Shown piece after piece: positions 25,869-36,352 of a stretch of DNA of 64,000 nucleotides. The first letter of the stretch is position 1. Every line of letters starts with the position of its first letter. The stretch is taken from NCBI RefSeq assembly GCF_016135805.1, contig NZ_JADWOX010000002.1, positions 310,001 to 374,000 on the forward strand, read 5' to 3'. The notes under the pieces were generated by a model. The model worked only from the letters and a program-made list of their open reading frames with translations, was not told where the DNA came from and ran no database searches. This stretch comes from Caulobacter hibisci (GTDB lineage Bacteria > Pseudomonadota > Alphaproteobacteria > Caulobacterales > Caulobacteraceae). The position numbers were made by a program, and so were the translations under genes.

Positions 25869-26507
25869 TCAGGCTTTGAATTCGCCGACTTCGAGCGGCA
25901 TGCCGATCATGGTTTCGAACGAGACCTCGCGGTCTTCCGTCTCCATCTCGATGGCCAGCAGCAGTTCGCGGCCCTCGCCCGGCAGGTCGCGGGCGAACAG
26001 CATGCAGGTCTGGAAGATCCGCCGGTCGGTGATGCCGTCGCGGTCGTCGTGCAGGTCTTCCCAGAAGGTCACGGGCTCCTGGCTCTCGGCCTCGTCGCCG
26101 AACCAGGAGCGTTGGTATTCCGGCAGGCCCTCGGCGGTGAAGGTGCGGGCGCGCAGGCGCTTGCCCCAGGCGTCGCGATCGGCGCGGCTGCCCGGATAGG
26201 CGCTGTCCCAGGGCATGAAGATCGTCACGTCGGTCAGGCGCTGGCCCTCGCGATCGTCCGAGACGGCCTGAAACATCACGTGGTCGTCGGTGTAGAACCG
26301 GTGCACGAAACCGCCGTCCTTGAGATCCACCAGGCCCTGGGCGGTGATCTCCAGCGTGTCGCGGTCGAGCGGAAACTTGGTGTCGGCGCCGAAGCGCTTC
26401 CACGCCAGCGGATCCAGCCAGACGGTCCGCCCCAGCGTGACGTTGCGGATGGCGGGCAGGGCCGAGTCGGGAGCGGACTCCTTGCGGCCGAATAAGCGAC
26501 TGAACAT
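25869..26507 (-). CDS. DUF2491 (YjfK-like) protein
   Basis: A 212-residue soluble protein starting MFSRLFGRKESAP, with GRTVWLDPLAWKRF near 27, HRFYTDDHVMFQAVSDD near 68, SWFGDEAESQEPVTFWE near 133 and a closing segment with MIGMPLEVGEFKA. This matches the DUF2491/YjfK family, known mostly from its association with DUF350, DUF1190 and PspA-like genes. It is the first gene of the minus-strand unit and divergent from the DUF2170 gene. Confidence 0.88.
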   Translation of the reverse strand: MFSRLFGRKESAPDSALPAIRNVTLGRTVWLDPLAWKRFGADTKFPLDRDTLEITAQGLVDLKDGGFVHRFYTDDHVMFQAVSDDREGQRLTDVTIFMPWDSAYPGSRADRDAWGKRLRARTFTAEGLPEYQRSWFGDEAESQEPVTFWEDLHDDRDGITDRRIFQTCMLFARDLPGEGRELLLAIEMETEDREVSFETMIGMPLEVGEFKA

Positions 26508-26606
26508 GGCGGGTCCCTGAGAGAGCGCTCCTTCATGTACGGCGCCAGCCTGCGCTGTAAAAGGGGCGATGCTCGCTCTCGACGACTGGCGTTCGGGCTC
26601 CCATCT

Positions 26607-26635
26607 TGTATGAAACGGTCAAGCCGACCGATCAA
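26607..26635 (-). promoter_or_regulatory. Candidate promoter for the DUF2491-DUF350-DUF1190 unit
   Basis: On the minus strand TTGATC (26630-26635) and CATACA (26607-26612) are separated by 17 nt, giving a leader of about 90 nt before ATG 26507. The boxes are weak matches to the sigma-70 consensus. Confidence 0.35.
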
Positions 26636-26652
26636 AGAGGACCAAGACCCCG

Positions 26653-27090
26653 ATGAGTCAGACGCCCTGGACTGTCCGCTCCCTGAAGGCGGCCCTGGAC
26701 GAAGCGCCCGGCGTGGGCGCCGACGAACTGAGCGTGCGGGTGCTGGAAGGCTCCGATCCGATCCTGCTGGTCACCATGCACTGGCAGGGCGATCTCGAGA
26801 TCTACGTCAGCGTCAGCGACCAGCAGGTCGCCGCCTCGGCCCTGCTGTGGCCCGTCGACGAGCAGGAAGATCGCAACGCCTTCAACGAATTCCTGCTGAA
26901 GGCCCAGAAGCTGGTGCCGCTGTCGAACTTCGGCATCAGCGCCGTCGGCGGCCGCGACTATTACGAGCTGTTCGGCGAGCTTTCGACGACCACCTCGATC
27001 GAGGATATCGTCATCGAGCTGCGCACCCTCGCCGAGAACGCCATCGAGGCCGCCTCGGACCTGCGCGCCTCTTTCTCCACCGCCGCCTGA
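26653..27090 (+). CDS. DUF2170 (YjfI-like) protein
   Basis: A 145-residue acidic cytosolic protein. Family signs are WTVRSLKAALDEAP at the start, VLLVTMHWQGDLEIYVSVSDQQ-type central strands, NEFLLKAQKLVPLSNFGI near 90 and DYYELFGELSTTTSIEDIVIELRTLAENAI near 105. In E. coli yjfI is the first gene of the matching operon. Here it begins the plus-strand half, preceded by an AGAGGA site. Confidence 0.9.
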   Translation: MSQTPWTVRSLKAALDEAPGVGADELSVRVLEGSDPILLVTMHWQGDLEIYVSVSDQQVAASALLWPVDEQEDRNAFNEFLLKAQKLVPLSNFGISAVGGRDYYELFGELSTTTSIEDIVIELRTLAENAIEAASDLRASFSTAA

Positions 27091-27119
27091 CCCTAACCGA
27101 AGTTTCCCGGAGCCCTCCG

Positions 27120-27854
27120 ATGTCCATCTGGCGCAAGCTGTTCACCCTGGGTCGCGCCGGCGCGCACGAAGCCTCGTCCGCCGTCGTCGACGCCAACGCC
27201 ATCCGCATCCTCGACCAGGAGATTCGCGACGCCGACTCGGCCCAGGCCAAGGCGCGCGACAACCTGGCCACCCTGGTCGCCCGCCGGCGCATCCAGGAGA
27301 ACGACGTCAAGAGCCTGCGCGAGCAGGTCGCCAAGTACGAAAACTCCGCCCGCGCCGCCGTCACCAAGGGTGACATGGATCTCGCCCGCCAGGTGGCCCA
27401 GCGCATCGCCGACATCGAAAGCGAAATTTCGCTGAAGGAGCCGCAGATCGCCGGCATGCGCGAGGCCGAGGATCAGCTGCACACCGCCATCGCCGCCACC
27501 GACCGCCGCATCGACACGCTCAAGCGCGAGGTCGACGTCGTGAAGGTCAATGAGTCGGTCCAGAAGGCCCAGGCCGCCGTCACCGCCCGCGGCGCGGGCG
27601 CCGGCGCGTCGCTCGGCTCGGCCGCCGACAGCCTGGCGCGCATCAAGGAACGCCAGATGGTCCGCGGCGAGAAGATCAAGGCCGCCGGCGAACTGGAAGA
27701 CCGTCGCACCGGCGCCGATCTCGACGAGAAGCTGCGCGTGGCCGGCATCCTGCCGGGCCAGTCCTCGGCCGACGACATCCTGGCGCGCCTGGCCCCGGCC
27801 GCCCCGCCGCTGCAGATCGAGCAGAAATCCGCCGACGGTTCGAAGTCGGAATAA
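27120..27854 (+). CDS. PspA/IM30-family protein (YjfJ-like)
   Basis: A 244-residue coiled-coil protein of the PspA/ESCRT-III superfamily, expected to bind the inner membrane surface. It starts MSIWRKLFTLGR, a short amphipathic helix, followed by long heptad-rich helices (about residues 25-150: LDQEIRDADSAQAKARDNLA, VAQRIADIESEIS) and a shorter helix with SLARIKERQMVRGEKIKAAGELED. The acidic C-tail is probably disordered. ATG 27120 follows CGGAG. The gene is 29 bp after DUF2170. Confidence 0.93.
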   Translation: MSIWRKLFTLGRAGAHEASSAVVDANAIRILDQEIRDADSAQAKARDNLATLVARRRIQENDVKSLREQVAKYENSARAAVTKGDMDLARQVAQRIADIESEISLKEPQIAGMREAEDQLHTAIAATDRRIDTLKREVDVVKVNESVQKAQAAVTARGAGAGASLGSAADSLARIKERQMVRGEKIKAAGELEDRRTGADLDEKLRVAGILPGQSSADDILARLAPAAPPLQIEQKSADGSKSE

Positions 27855-27863
27855 GGGACCCGC

Positions 27864-29024
27864 GTGCGCCGTCTTACCCTGACCCCGCGCCCCGACTGGC
27901 GCGACAAGGCCGAAGCCGTCGGCTTCGTCTACCACCACACCGGCGGACAGGCCTATTGGGACGAGGGGACGGCGTACGCCTTCACCCTGAAAGAGATCGA
28001 GGAGCACCTGGAGCCGGCCGCCGCCGAGCTTCATGACCTGTGCCTGGATCTGGTCGACGAGGCCGTCGCCAGCGAAGAGGTGCTGGAAAAGCTGGCGATC
28101 CCGCGCGAGCACTGGGATTTCGTCGCCGCCTCCTGGCGCGCCAAGGAGCCGTCCCTCTACGGACGGTTCGACTTCGGCTACGACGGTTCGGCCCCGCCCA
28201 AGCTCTACGAATACAACGCCGACACCCCCACCAGCCTGTTCGAAGCCGCCACTTTCCAGTGGCTGTGGCTCGAAGACCTGCTGGCGCAAGGCGCGCTGCC
28301 GGCCGGGACCGACCAGTTCAACAGCCTGTTCGAGGCCATGCGCGAGCGCTTCGGCGTGCTGTTCCCCAAGGGCGGCTTCGTGCACTTCGCCAGCGACGCC
28401 GACGCCGTCGAGGACCGCCAGACCGTGCGCTTCCTCGAAGACCTCGCCACCCAGGCGGGCCTGGATCCCAAGTTCGTGGCCATGGACGCCATCGGCCTGA
28501 ACGAGGAAGGCCAGTTCGTCGACACCGAGGGCTATCTGCTGCAGGCGGCTTTCAAGCTCTATCCCTGGGAAGACATGCTGCGCGAGCCCTATGCCGCCAA
28601 CCTGGCCACGGCCAAGGTTCGCTGGCTGGAGCCGCCGTGGAAGGCGATCCTGTCCAACAAGGCGATCCTGCCGCTGCTGTGGGAGCGCCACAAGGGCCAC
28701 CCCAACCTGCTGGAAGCCTATTTCGAAGGCGACCCTGCCGCCTCGAACCTCGGCGCGAACTACGTGCGCAAGCCGCTGTTCTCGCGTGAAGGGGCCAATG
28801 TCGAGATCGTCGGCGCCAACGCCGAGCCCGTGCTCGACCAGGGCTACGGGGCCGAGGGCGCGATCGTCCAGGCCTTCCACCCGCCGCCCAGCTTCGACGA
28901 CAAGCATCCGGTCGTCGGCGCCTGGATCGTCGGGGCCGAGCCGGTCGGCATGGGCATCCGCGAGGACGACAGCCAGGTGACCAAGAACCTGGCGCGGTTC
29001 GTGCCGCATATCATCGAAGGGTGA
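27864..29024 (+). CDS. Glutathionylspermidine synthase-like ATP-grasp ligase (YjfC-like)
   Basis: A 386-residue ATP-grasp amidoligase. Conserved points: WDEGTAYAFTLKEIEEHLE near 32, LYGRFDFGYDG near 97, KLYEYNADTPTSLFEAATFQW near 112, EPPWKAILSNKAILPLLWE near 250 and KPLFSREGANVEIV near 300. It is the synthetase domain only, without the amidase half of GspSA. The acceptor need not be spermidine; in yjf-type operons the target is unknown. GTG 27864, ten bases after the PspA gene, behind AAGGGA, is the start. Confidence 0.9.
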   Translation: MRRLTLTPRPDWRDKAEAVGFVYHHTGGQAYWDEGTAYAFTLKEIEEHLEPAAAELHDLCLDLVDEAVASEEVLEKLAIPREHWDFVAASWRAKEPSLYGRFDFGYDGSAPPKLYEYNADTPTSLFEAATFQWLWLEDLLAQGALPAGTDQFNSLFEAMRERFGVLFPKGGFVHFASDADAVEDRQTVRFLEDLATQAGLDPKFVAMDAIGLNEEGQFVDTEGYLLQAAFKLYPWEDMLREPYAANLATAKVRWLEPPWKAILSNKAILPLLWERHKGHPNLLEAYFEGDPAASNLGANYVRKPLFSREGANVEIVGANAEPVLDQGYGAEGAIVQAFHPPPSFDDKHPVVGAWIVGAEPVGMGIREDDSQVTKNLARFVPHIIEG

Positions 29025-29058
29025 TTTCTCTTCCTGATCGTGCGCTGACCCTTTCTCC

Positions 29059-29154
29059 GTAAAATCCCCGCGAAAGCGGGGGCCCAGGCTTTTTCTGCAA
29101 CCCGCCGCGCTCGACGATAAAACACCTGGGCCCCCGCTTTCGCGGGGGTTTTAC
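29059..29154. repeat. Inverted-repeat pair (BIME-like, type 2)
   Basis: Two 30-nt arms, 29059-29088 and 29125-29154, are reverse complements with one mismatch. Each arm itself folds into a CCCGC-GAAA-GCGGG hairpin. The whole could terminate transcription after the YjfC-like gene; no second copy is seen in this window. Confidence 0.85.
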
Positions 29155-29195
29155 GGTTTAGGAAAACGGTCCCAGCTCATGCTAACTTCACCCCC

Positions 29196-29366
29196 ATGAG
29201 CGACTCCAACGACGACGGCCCGCCGGGCGAAACCCCGATCCAGCGGGCGCTGCGCCTCAAGCAGGCGGCGCTGGCCGCGCGTCCCAAACCGCCGCGGGGC
29301 GGTCGTTTTCAACGGGAGCAGGCCAACCGCATCGCGGCCGGCTCCTCCAAGCCCTGGAACAGCTGA
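29196..29366 (+). CDS. 56-residue basic protein coupled to a DUF3606 gene
   Basis: The frame from ATG 29196 encodes 56 residues: an acidic start (SDSNDDGPPGE), then TPIQRALRLKQAALAARPKPP, GGRFQREQANRIAAGSSKPW. I recall similar short hypothetical proteins with the TPIQxALRLKxAAL and QREQAA motifs from alphaproteobacteria, with unknown function. Its TGA overlaps the next ATG (TGATG). No strong ribosome site is seen upstream, so the mRNA may have a very short leader. Confidence 0.72.
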   Translation: MSDSNDDGPPGETPIQRALRLKQAALAARPKPPRGGRFQREQANRIAAGSSKPWNS

Positions 29367-29548
29367 TGGCCGGTCTCAAGGACAAGCGCGGATTCATCGA
29401 CAAGGAGCGTCTGGACCTCTCCGAGCGCCAGGCCGTCGAATATTGGATGAAGCGCTGGGGCGTCACCCGCGACCAGATCACCGCCGCCCACCGCAAGGTC
29501 GGCAAGATGACCAAGGACATCGCCGCCGAGCTCGGCAAGAAGCGCTGA
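29366..29548 (+). CDS. DUF3606-like small protein
   Basis: A 60-residue basic protein (MAGLKDKRGFIDKERLDLSERQAVEYWMKRWGVTRDQITAAHRKVG and so on in part) that is essentially one DUF3606 unit, with the YW..RWGV...I..A...VG pattern. It lacks an independent ribosome site and starts on the stop of the upstream gene, so translation is coupled. Function unknown. Confidence 0.82.
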   Translation: MAGLKDKRGFIDKERLDLSERQAVEYWMKRWGVTRDQITAAHRKVGKMTKDIAAELGKKR

Positions 29549-29600
29549 GCGGACCCGCTTTGGGGCTAGGGCTTTTGCTCGCCCTGCGCGCAACAGTTTA

Positions 29601-29624
29601 GCCGGCGCCCGACTGTGCGCCGGC
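29601..29624 (+). terminator. GC-rich hairpin after the DUF3606 gene
   Basis: GCCGGCGC (29601-29608) and GCGCCGGC (29617-29624) form a perfect 8-bp stem with an 8-nt loop, without a T run. A terminator role is uncertain. Confidence 0.35.
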
Positions 29625-29741
29625 GGCGGTAGAAATCGACCGCACAGCGATCATATTTCAGTCGCGGGACCCCAGCGATTTCGCGTTCCCCAGTGCGGAT
29701 TTGTGCCTAGCAGTCGCGCGCATCTGTCAGAACCCGATCAA

Positions 29742-29753
29742 GACAACGTTGTC
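29742..29753. promoter_or_regulatory. Perfect palindrome in the ppdK leader, candidate operator
   Basis: GACAACGTTGTC is a 12-bp perfect palindrome with a central CG, the form of LacI-family operators. It sits about 190 bp upstream of ppdK in a 396-bp gap (29549-29944) that otherwise shows only the hairpin at 29601. No LacI-type gene is in the window, so the binding protein is unknown. Confidence 0.45.
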
Positions 29754-29944
29754 ATAGCAATGATTTGCTGAATTCTTGGCAAACCTGCCGGAACGCAACG
29801 CACAGGTGGACGCGTTCTTGGCCAAAGTGCTAGGGAGGCCACGGATATTGCACTGCGAGATTCAAAATCGTGGTGCTGTTCCAAGGCGAGACGACCCCGA
29901 CAGAGGGCGCGGCCTTTTTCACTTTATCGCAGGGTGAACTCAAA

Positions 29945-32629
<2,685 letters not shown>

Positions 32630-32665
32630 GGAAGGGGTCTCCCCCTAAGCTGCGACAACTTGAAA

Positions 32666-32695
32666 CGGCCCCGCTCCCGCAGCGGGGCCGTTTTT
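32666..32695 (+). terminator. Rho-independent terminator of ppdK
   Basis: A perfect 10-bp stem (CGGCCCCGCT/AGCGGGGCCG) with a 5-nt loop is followed by five T residues. It lies 37 nt after the ppdK stop. Confidence 0.95.
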
Positions 32696-32722
32696 CGTCG
32701 TCCGCCCGCTTGCACGAACATC

Positions 32723-32760
32723 GATAGGAAGCTATCTAAATAGATAGCAAGCTACCTATC
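32723..32760. promoter_or_regulatory. Nested palindromic operator upstream of the marR-efflux operon
   Basis: Inner arms GCTATCT (32731-32737) and AGATAGC (32742-32748) flank AAAT; outer arms GATAGG (32723-32728) and CCTATC (32755-32760) enclose them. The site ends 19 bp before the MarR start, the usual place for MarR autorepression, and its A/T content stands out from the surroundings. Confidence 0.7.
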
Positions 32761-32779
32761 GTTCTTCGAGCATCGTTCC

Positions 32780-33238
32780 ATGACCGACGTCCGCATCCCC
32801 GACGAGCGCACCTTCACCGGCGCCATCCTGCGCCTGGCGCGCATCTACCGCCGCGAGGTCAATCGCGCCCTGGCCGCCCACGGCCTGTCGGACGCCCGAG
32901 CCCTGCCGGTGCTGCACATCGCCCGCGCCGGCGGCGGCCTGCGCCAGGGCATGCTGGCCGAGGAACTGGGCGTCGAAGGGCCGTCCCTGGTCCGCATTCT
33001 CGACCAACTCTGCGCCGCCGGCCTGGTCGAGCGCCGCGACGACCCTACCGACGGCCGCGCCAAGACCCTGCACCTGACCGAGGAGGGCAAGGCCCTGGGC
33101 GTCGTCGTCGAGGACGCCGTGCAGGATCTGCGCTCAAACCTGCTGGCCGGCGTCAGCGACGAGGATCTCGCCGCCACCCTGCGCACCTTCGCCGCCTTCG
33201 AGGCGGCGCTGGAAGCCGCCAACGGGCAGGGGGCGTAG
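32780..33238 (+). CDS. MarR-family transcriptional repressor
   Basis: A 152-residue winged-helix regulator: dimerisation helices at both ends, recognition-helix region LAEELGVEGPSLVRILDQLCAAGLVERRDDPTDGRAKTLHL (in part; about residues 55-95, with the DPTDGRAK wing). MarR proteins usually release DNA on binding phenolic compounds. It is the first gene of an efflux operon and has a palindrome at its promoter, so it probably represses itself and the pump. The gap to the next gene is 8 bp. Confidence 0.93.
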   Translation: MTDVRIPDERTFTGAILRLARIYRREVNRALAAHGLSDARALPVLHIARAGGGLRQGMLAEELGVEGPSLVRILDQLCAAGLVERRDDPTDGRAKTLHLTEEGKALGVVVEDAVQDLRSNLLAGVSDEDLAATLRTFAAFEAALEAANGQGA

Positions 33239-33246
33239 ACCCCGCC

Positions 33247-35256
33247 ATGCCCAAGCTCGATCGGTGGACGCTGCTGTTCTCGCTGAACAGCTTCGCGGCC
33301 GCCATGCTCGCCCTCTGGATCGGCTTCGCCGTCGGCCTGCCGCGTCCGTATTGGGCCATGACCACGGCCTATATCGTCAGCCAGCCCCTGGCCGGCGCGG
33401 TGCGCTCCAAGGCGCTCTATCGCGTGCTCGGCACCCTGCTAGGCGGCGCGGCCGCCGTCGCCCTGGTGCCGACCCTGGTCAACGCCCCGGTCCTGCTGTG
33501 CCTGGCCCTGGCCCTGTGGGTCGGCGGCTGTCTCGCCGTCTCCCTGCTCGACCGCACGCCGCGCAGCTACGTTCTCATGCTGGCCGGCTACACCGCCGCC
33601 ATCATCGGCTTTCCGGCCGTCAGCCAGCCCTCGGCCATCTTCGACCTGGCCGTCTGGCGCGTGGTCGAGATCGGCTTAGGCATCGTCTGCGCCACCTTGA
33701 TCCACAGCCTCGTTTTCCCGCGTCCGGTCGGCACGGTCCTGCGCGCCCGCCTGACCGCCTGGCTGGGCGAGGCCGACCGCTGGGCGCTGGACGTGCTCAA
33801 GGGCGCCGACGCCCAGGCCTTCGCCCGCGACCGCCGCCACCTGGCCGCCGCCGCCAGCGAGATCCAGATGCTGGCCGTCCATCTGCCGTTCGACACCTCG
33901 CGCTTGCGCGAGACCTCCGGCGTCGTTCGCGCCCTGCACGCGCGCCTGCTGATCCTGATCCCACTGCTGTCGGGCCTGTCGGACCGCATGCTGGCCCTGA
34001 AGGACGTCCGAGATCCGGCCGCCCGCCAGGCGCTCGACGCCGTCATCGCCTGGATCGAGGCCGGCGCCACGCGCGGCCCGGGCCTGGAGCTGATCGACCA
34101 CCTGAACGCCGAGGCCGCTGCCCGCCGCGGCGGCGATTGGAACGCCCTGCTGGTTGAGAGTCTGCTGGTGCGCCTGGCCGAGACCGTCCAGGCCCTGGCC
34201 GAGGGCCACGCCCTGATGGTCCGCTTCGAGAACCCCAGCGCGCCGCTGTCGCCGGCCCTGGCCGCCGCCACGCTCACCGCCGCCCGCCGCCGCATGCACA
34301 GCGACTTCCCGCTCGCCCTGCTTTCAGGAGCAGCGGCGGCCATCGCCGTCCTGCTGTCCTGCGCCATCTGGATCGTCTCCGGCTGGAGCGACGGCGCCAC
34401 GGCCCCGGTCATGGCGGCGGTGTTCTGCTGCTTCTTCGCGGCCATGGACGATCCGGTGCCGGCCATCCGCAGCTTCGGGATCTTCACCCTGGTCTCGCTG
34501 CCGCTGTCGGCGCTCTACATGTTCGCCGTGCTGCCCGCCATCGACGGCTTCCCGCTGCTGGTGCTGACGCTGGCCCCGCCGCTGCTGTTCATCGGCCTGT
34601 TCATTCCCAACCCCAAGACCATGGGGGCGGCCTTGGCCGTGCTGATGGGCTTCTGCAACGCCATGGCCTTGCAGGAGACCTTCAGCGCCGACTTCGCCAG
34701 CTTCCTGAACATCAACCTGGGCCAGTTCGTCGGCCTGGGCGCGGCGATCTTCGTCACCGCCGCCATGCGCTCGATGAGCATCGACGCCGGCGCCCGCCGC
34801 CTGCTGTCGCGCACCTGGAAGGGTCTCGCCGGCCTGGCCCGCGCCCGCAACGCCCCCGAACCAGCCGCCTTCGCCGCGACCCTGGTCGATCGCCTGGGCC
34901 TGCTGACCCCCAAGCTGGCCGCTGTCGGCGAGCGCCACGACCTCGTCGGCGTCGACGTCCTGCGCGACCTGCGGGTGGGCATGAACCTGGTCGCCGTCCA
35001 GGGCGCGCGGGGCGAGGTCTCGGGCCCGGCCCGCGCCAGCCTCGACGCCGTGCTCGACGGCATCGGCGACCACTACGCCGCCCTGTCCGCCGGCCGCCGC
35101 CAGCCGCCGCACGCTGACCTGCTGGCCAAGCTCGATCGCGCCCTGACCCGCATGGGCGAGACCACCTTCGTCGCCGGCGGCGTCACCGGCCTTGTCGGGC
35201 TGCGCCGCAACCTGTTCCCCGACGCCCCCGCCTTCAATCCGGAGCCCGCCGCATGA
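33247..35256 (+). CDS. FUSC-family inner-membrane transporter (AaeB-like)
   Basis: A 669-residue protein with two membrane blocks of about six segments each (residues about 10-160 and 355-510) separated by a soluble region, the arrangement of the AaeB/FUSC family that exports aromatic carboxylic acids or fusaric acid. The entry motif GLPRPYWAMTTAYIVSQPLAGA near 20 is typical. Its end overlaps the DUF1656 gene by four bases. Confidence 0.92.
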   Translation: MPKLDRWTLLFSLNSFAAAMLALWIGFAVGLPRPYWAMTTAYIVSQPLAGAVRSKALYRVLGTLLGGAAAVALVPTLVNAPVLLCLALALWVGGCLAVSLLDRTPRSYVLMLAGYTAAIIGFPAVSQPSAIFDLAVWRVVEIGLGIVCATLIHSLVFPRPVGTVLRARLTAWLGEADRWALDVLKGADAQAFARDRRHLAAAASEIQMLAVHLPFDTSRLRETSGVVRALHARLLILIPLLSGLSDRMLALKDVRDPAARQALDAVIAWIEAGATRGPGLELIDHLNAEAAARRGGDWNALLVESLLVRLAETVQALAEGHALMVRFENPSAPLSPALAAATLTAARRRMHSDFPLALLSGAAAAIAVLLSCAIWIVSGWSDGATAPVMAAVFCCFFAAMDDPVPAIRSFGIFTLVSLPLSALYMFAVLPAIDGFPLLVLTLAPPLLFIGLFIPNPKTMGAALAVLMGFCNAMALQETFSADFASFLNINLGQFVGLGAAIFVTAAMRSMSIDAGARRLLSRTWKGLAGLARARNAPEPAAFAATLVDRLGLLTPKLAAVGERHDLVGVDVLRDLRVGMNLVAVQGARGEVSGPARASLDAVLDGIGDHYAALSAGRRQPPHADLLAKLDRALTRMGETTFVAGGVTGLVGLRRNLFPDAPAFNPEPAA

Positions 35257-35465
35257 TCGGCGAATACGATATCGACGGCGTCTTCCTGTCGTCCGTCCTG
35301 GTCTCGGCGCTCGCCGCCCTGGCCGCTACCTTCGTGCTGCGCCGCGTGCTGTCCTGGACCGGCGCCTACCGCCTGGTCTGGCACCCGGCGCTGTTCGACA
35401 CCGCCCTGTTCGTCATCCTCTGGGCCGCCGCCGTCGCGACGCCCTGGTCCTCTTTCCGTCCGTAA
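35253..35465 (+). CDS. DUF1656 small membrane protein (AaeX-like)
   Basis: A 70-residue protein with two hydrophobic segments and the start IGEYDIDGVFLSSVLVSALAAL typical of AaeX/DUF1656, including RLVWHPALFDTALFVIL in the second helix. It accompanies FUSC/AaeB pumps. ATG 35253 overlaps the stop of the FUSC gene (ATGA). Confidence 0.92.
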   Translation: MIGEYDIDGVFLSSVLVSALAALAATFVLRRVLSWTGAYRLVWHPALFDTALFVILWAAAVATPWSSFRP

Positions 35466-35470
35466 GAACC

Positions 35471-36352
35471 ATGCCCCAGCTCAAGACCATCCTTCCTTAC
35501 GCCGGCCGCGTCGCGGTCACCCTGGCCGTCGTCGCCGTCGCCGCCGTCGGCGGCAAGCGCCTCTGGGACCACTATCAGGTCGATCCCTGGACCCGTGACG
35601 GCCGCGTCCGCGCCGACATCGTCCAGGTCGCCCCCGACGTCTCGGGCCTGGTCACCGACGTCCGCGTGATCAACGACCAGACCGTCAAGGCCGGCCAGCC
35701 GCTGTTCTATGTCGACCGCGACCGCTACGCGCTGGCCCTGCGCCAGGCCGACGCCGCCGTCGCCGCCCAGAAGGCCCAGCTGGCCCAGGCCCGCCGCGAA
35801 CTGGCCCGCAACCGCCTGCTGGGCGATCTGGTCGCCGGCGAGGTCACCGAGCAGAGCCTGGCCAAGGTCGAGCAGGGGCAAGCCGCCCTGGCCCAGGCCG
35901 ACGCCGCCCGCGATCTCGCCGCTCTGAACCTGTCGCGCACCCTGGTCACTGCCCCCGCAGACGGCTTCCTGTCGGACCTGACCCTGCGCACCGGCGACTA
36001 CGTCACCGCCGGCAAGCCGGTGCTGGCCCTGATCGACAGCCGCTCGTTCCGGGTCGAGGGATACTTCGAGGAGACCAAGCTCAAGGGCCTGCACGTCGGC
36101 CAGAAGGTCGACGTCCGGGTGATGGGCGAGGACCGCCCGCTGCACGGCCACATCCAGTCGATCGCCGCCGGCATCGAGGATCGCGATCGCGCCGCCGGGT
36201 CCAGCCTGCTGCCCAACGTCAACCCGACCTTCAGCTGGGTGCGCCTGGCCCAGCGGGTGCCTGTCCGCGTCGCCCTGGACGAGACCCCCAAGGACCTGCG
36301 CCTGATCGCCGGCCGCACCGCCACCGTCGCGGTCCTGGGGGCTGCGAAGTGA
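35471..36352 (+). CDS. Periplasmic adaptor (HlyD/AaeA-like) of the FUSC pump
   Basis: A 293-residue membrane-fusion protein: one N-terminal anchor (about residues 10-28), the DPWTRDGRVRADIVQVAPDVSGLV biotinyl-lipoyl start typical of EmrA/AaeA types, an alpha-hairpin (residues about 85-145, LAQARRELARNRLL), then the second lipoyl half TLVTAPADGFLSDLTLRTGDYV and a beta-barrel domain. It links the FUSC protein to the outer-membrane lipoprotein. ATG 35471 lies five bases after the DUF1656 stop. Confidence 0.94.
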   Translation: MPQLKTILPYAGRVAVTLAVVAVAAVGGKRLWDHYQVDPWTRDGRVRADIVQVAPDVSGLVTDVRVINDQTVKAGQPLFYVDRDRYALALRQADAAVAAQKAQLAQARRELARNRLLGDLVAGEVTEQSLAKVEQGQAALAQADAARDLAALNLSRTLVTAPADGFLSDLTLRTGDYVTAGKPVLALIDSRSFRVEGYFEETKLKGLHVGQKVDVRVMGEDRPLHGHIQSIAAGIEDRDRAAGSSLLPNVNPTFSWVRLAQRVPVRVALDETPKDLRLIAGRTATVAVLGAAK

